DNA of 7,321 nt from Candidatus Zixiibacteriota bacterium. Lineage in GTDB: Bacteria > Zixibacteria > MSB-5A5 > GN15 > JAAZOE01. The stretch lies in assembly GCA_030588275.1 (NCBI GenBank), contig JAUUYJ010000124.1:1-7321 (forward strand), given 5' to 3'. Positions 6,027 through 7,321 of the stretch are shown here, in pieces (the stretch's first letter is position 1; each line of letters starts with the position of its first letter). The position numbers and the translations under genes were made by a program. Below the pieces are notes generated by a model, which ran no database searches, was not told the origin of the DNA, and saw only the letters and a list, made by a program, of their open reading frames with translations.

Positions 6027-7295
6027 CTAAGTCTTTCTTTCCTTCTTGCGGGCGGCGGGGAAGAGAACATTGTTTAAGATTAATCGGTAACCGGGGGAGT
6101 TTTTATACAATGAAAGATCGGTCGGCGGATCTGAAATATTATGGCGATAATCTTCCGGGTCGTGGCCGGAATAGAAGGTAAACGTACCGCGACCATGATT
6201 GCCGTGAATGTAGCGGACTTCGTCATAGCCGGTCGGTTCACCCATGACGATGACATATTTTTTCAGAAGCGACTTGCGCAGGCCGGTTGTCTGTCCCATA
6301 AAGCCGCTGACTATCGCATCCTGACCCTGAGTCAGCATGGTTGGGACCGGGTCAAGCTTGGCAGAAAATTCAAACAGAAAAAAGAAGTCATCTTTCTCCT
6401 GCATAAATTTCTCCATTCGGGATGGATAGGTGTCAACGTCGGAATGACGATAATGCATCGGGTCGATATCGACGACAAAATTCTCAAAGGCCAGCGTTTT
6501 GGAAAAATCGAGCCGTTCCTGACAGTCGGGGTCGATTGGGTCACCATCAAACTGGGCTGGAACAATGTCGGTATTCTCGGCGGCCAAAGCGATATCCAGA
6601 GTTTCGGCGGCAGAACACATGGCAAACAGAAATCCGCCACGCGCGACATAATCTTTGATGATGCGAGCGACCGCTTTTTTGCATTCGGAAACTTTGTTGA
6701 ATCCTAATGCTCGAGCGCTGGCTTCGTTGGCGGCAACATCCTGCTGATACCATAACTGATTGCGAAACGATGCGTAAAACCGGCCATACTGTCCGGTAAA
6801 ATCTTCGTGGTGCAGGTGGAGCCAGTCGTACTCCTCAAGTTTCCCTTCGATAACTTCCTTGTCCCAGATCATATCGTAATCAATCTCGGCGTACTCCAAA
6901 GCGAGCCTAACAGCATCATCCCACGGTTGCATGTGCGATGGGGAGTAAATAACAATATCCGGTTTTTTTTCGAGAAAAACCCGCTCCATGTTTTCCGCTT
7001 CGATGGTTCGGTAAATATCGGCCGCATCGGCATTGGAGATGACCTCATACGATACACCGCGAATCAAACAGAGATTACGATTGTCGTCGGTGTCTTTGAC
7101 CAGAAAAGTACCTGCTCGATAATTCAATAACCATTCTGCCTGCTGGTTGCGTGCCAGACAATCAAAAACGACACCGTACGCTTTGATATGGTTGGACTGG
7201 AGTTCATCCATCGGTAGAAGAAGCATCCCGGCGGTGGCCCAGGTGGAGGTTATCAAAAGAATTGATCCAAGGATGATGGCAATGCGTTTTTTCAT
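6027..7295 (-). CDS. Secreted protein of unknown function, of the family often labelled 'asparagine synthetase B'
   Basis: The predicted 422-residue protein starts with a signal peptide (MKKRIAIILGSILLITSTWA, likely cut after ATA at 22). The mature start, LLLPMDELQSNHIKAYG (25-41), then WLLNYRAGTF (55-64), IRGVSYEVI (78-86), YSPSHMQPWDDAV (117-129), and DWLHLHHEDFTGQYG (157-171) match a family I know from Bacteroidota-like genomes under the name asparagine synthetase B. That name looks wrong: there is no N-terminal Cys2 and no SGGxDS ATP-pyrophosphatase motif, and the protein is exported. FLFAMCSAAETLD (222-234) resembles a nucleophile elbow around Cys227, and the C-terminal HGNHGRGTFTFYSGHDPED (364-382) recalls glutamine-amidotransferase-like or ThuA-like folds. 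Activity is unknown. A weak ribosome site (GCGGA) precedes the ATG. The gene may share a transcript with the ERCC4-like gene. Confidence 0.8.
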   Translation of the reverse strand: MKKRIAIILGSILLITSTWATAGMLLLPMDELQSNHIKAYGVVFDCLARNQQAEWLLNYRAGTFLVKDTDDNRNLCLIRGVSYEVISNADAADIYRTIEAENMERVFLEKKPDIVIYSPSHMQPWDDAVRLALEYAEIDYDMIWDKEVIEGKLEEYDWLHLHHEDFTGQYGRFYASFRNQLWYQQDVAANEASARALGFNKVSECKKAVARIIKDYVARGGFLFAMCSAAETLDIALAAENTDIVPAQFDGDPIDPDCQERLDFSKTLAFENFVVDIDPMHYRHSDVDTYPSRMEKFMQEKDDFFFLFEFSAKLDPVPTMLTQGQDAIVSGFMGQTTGLRKSLLKKYVIVMGEPTGYDEVRYIHGNHGRGTFTFYSGHDPEDYRHNISDPPTDLSLYKNSPGYRLILNNVLFPAARKKERKT

Positions 7296-7321
7296 AATTT
7301 TCCGCGTTCTCTGTTCTGTCA

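Noticed and set aside
6141..6707. Open frame of 188 codons on the plus strand opposite the secreted protein gene
   Set aside because: The minus-strand reading gives a full-length conserved family with a signal peptide; the plus-strand product shows no motif and is a shadow of it.
6027..7295. Function as asparagine synthetase
   Set aside because: No glutaminase Cys2, no SGGxDS ATP-pyrophosphatase motif, and an N-terminal export signal; the name appears to be inherited annotation.
1..7321. CRISPR array, insertion sequence, tRNA or defence cluster
   Set aside because: No regularly spaced repeats, transposase motifs, terminal inverted repeats or cloverleaf structures were seen; nearly all bases are explained by the eight genes.

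Overview
The window is ordinary bacterial chromosome, densely coded and of roughly even base composition. It holds eight genes in three transcriptional blocks. No tRNA, rRNA, insertion sequence, CRISPR array or phage gene is visible. The gene set points to the FCB (Fibrobacterota-Chlorobiota-Bacteroidota) superphylum or a related candidate phylum such as Zixibacteria. The hints are a cyclophilin that seems to be the tail of a longer protein, an adenosine-specific kinase of the COG1839 type, an ERCC4-HhH protein, and a secreted family usually labelled 'asparagine synthetase B' in Bacteroidota-like genomes. This placement is inference from remembered family distributions, not from any search.

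Block 1 (1-1770, + strand) is a tightly coupled operon: the C-terminal cyclophilin domain of a protein that begins outside the window, an exported LolA-like protein, and an adenosine-specific kinase. Both junctions are start/stop overlaps (TGATG and ATGA). A strong intrinsic terminator (1845-1871) closes the block.

Block 2 (1947-5134, + strand) is a complete four-gene dTDP-6-deoxysugar cassette in the order A-C-B-D: sugar-1-phosphate nucleotidyltransferase, RmlC-like 3,5-epimerase, dTDP-glucose 4,6-dehydratase and RmlD-like reductase. Together they should convert glucose-1-phosphate and dTTP to dTDP-L-rhamnose or a close relative for surface polysaccharide. The first two enzymes are the short forms, resembling in length SpsI and SpsL of the Bacillus subtilis spore-polysaccharide operon. 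A 14-bp perfect palindrome sits between the terminator and the first gene.

Block 3 (5116-7295, - strand) has two genes separated by about 209 bases: a secreted protein of unknown function with a cysteine-elbow motif, and an ERCC4/XPF-like protein with tandem helix-hairpin-helix motifs. The latter is the most unusual item in the window. An ungapped comparison with the remembered Hef/XPF motif puts Ala-Tyr-Met where the catalytic Glu-Arg-Lys belongs, and Ile where the following Asp belongs. It therefore looks like a bacterial pseudo-nuclease of the FAAP24/EME1 kind. Its 3' end overlaps the end of the rmlD-like gene by 19 bases, tail to tail.
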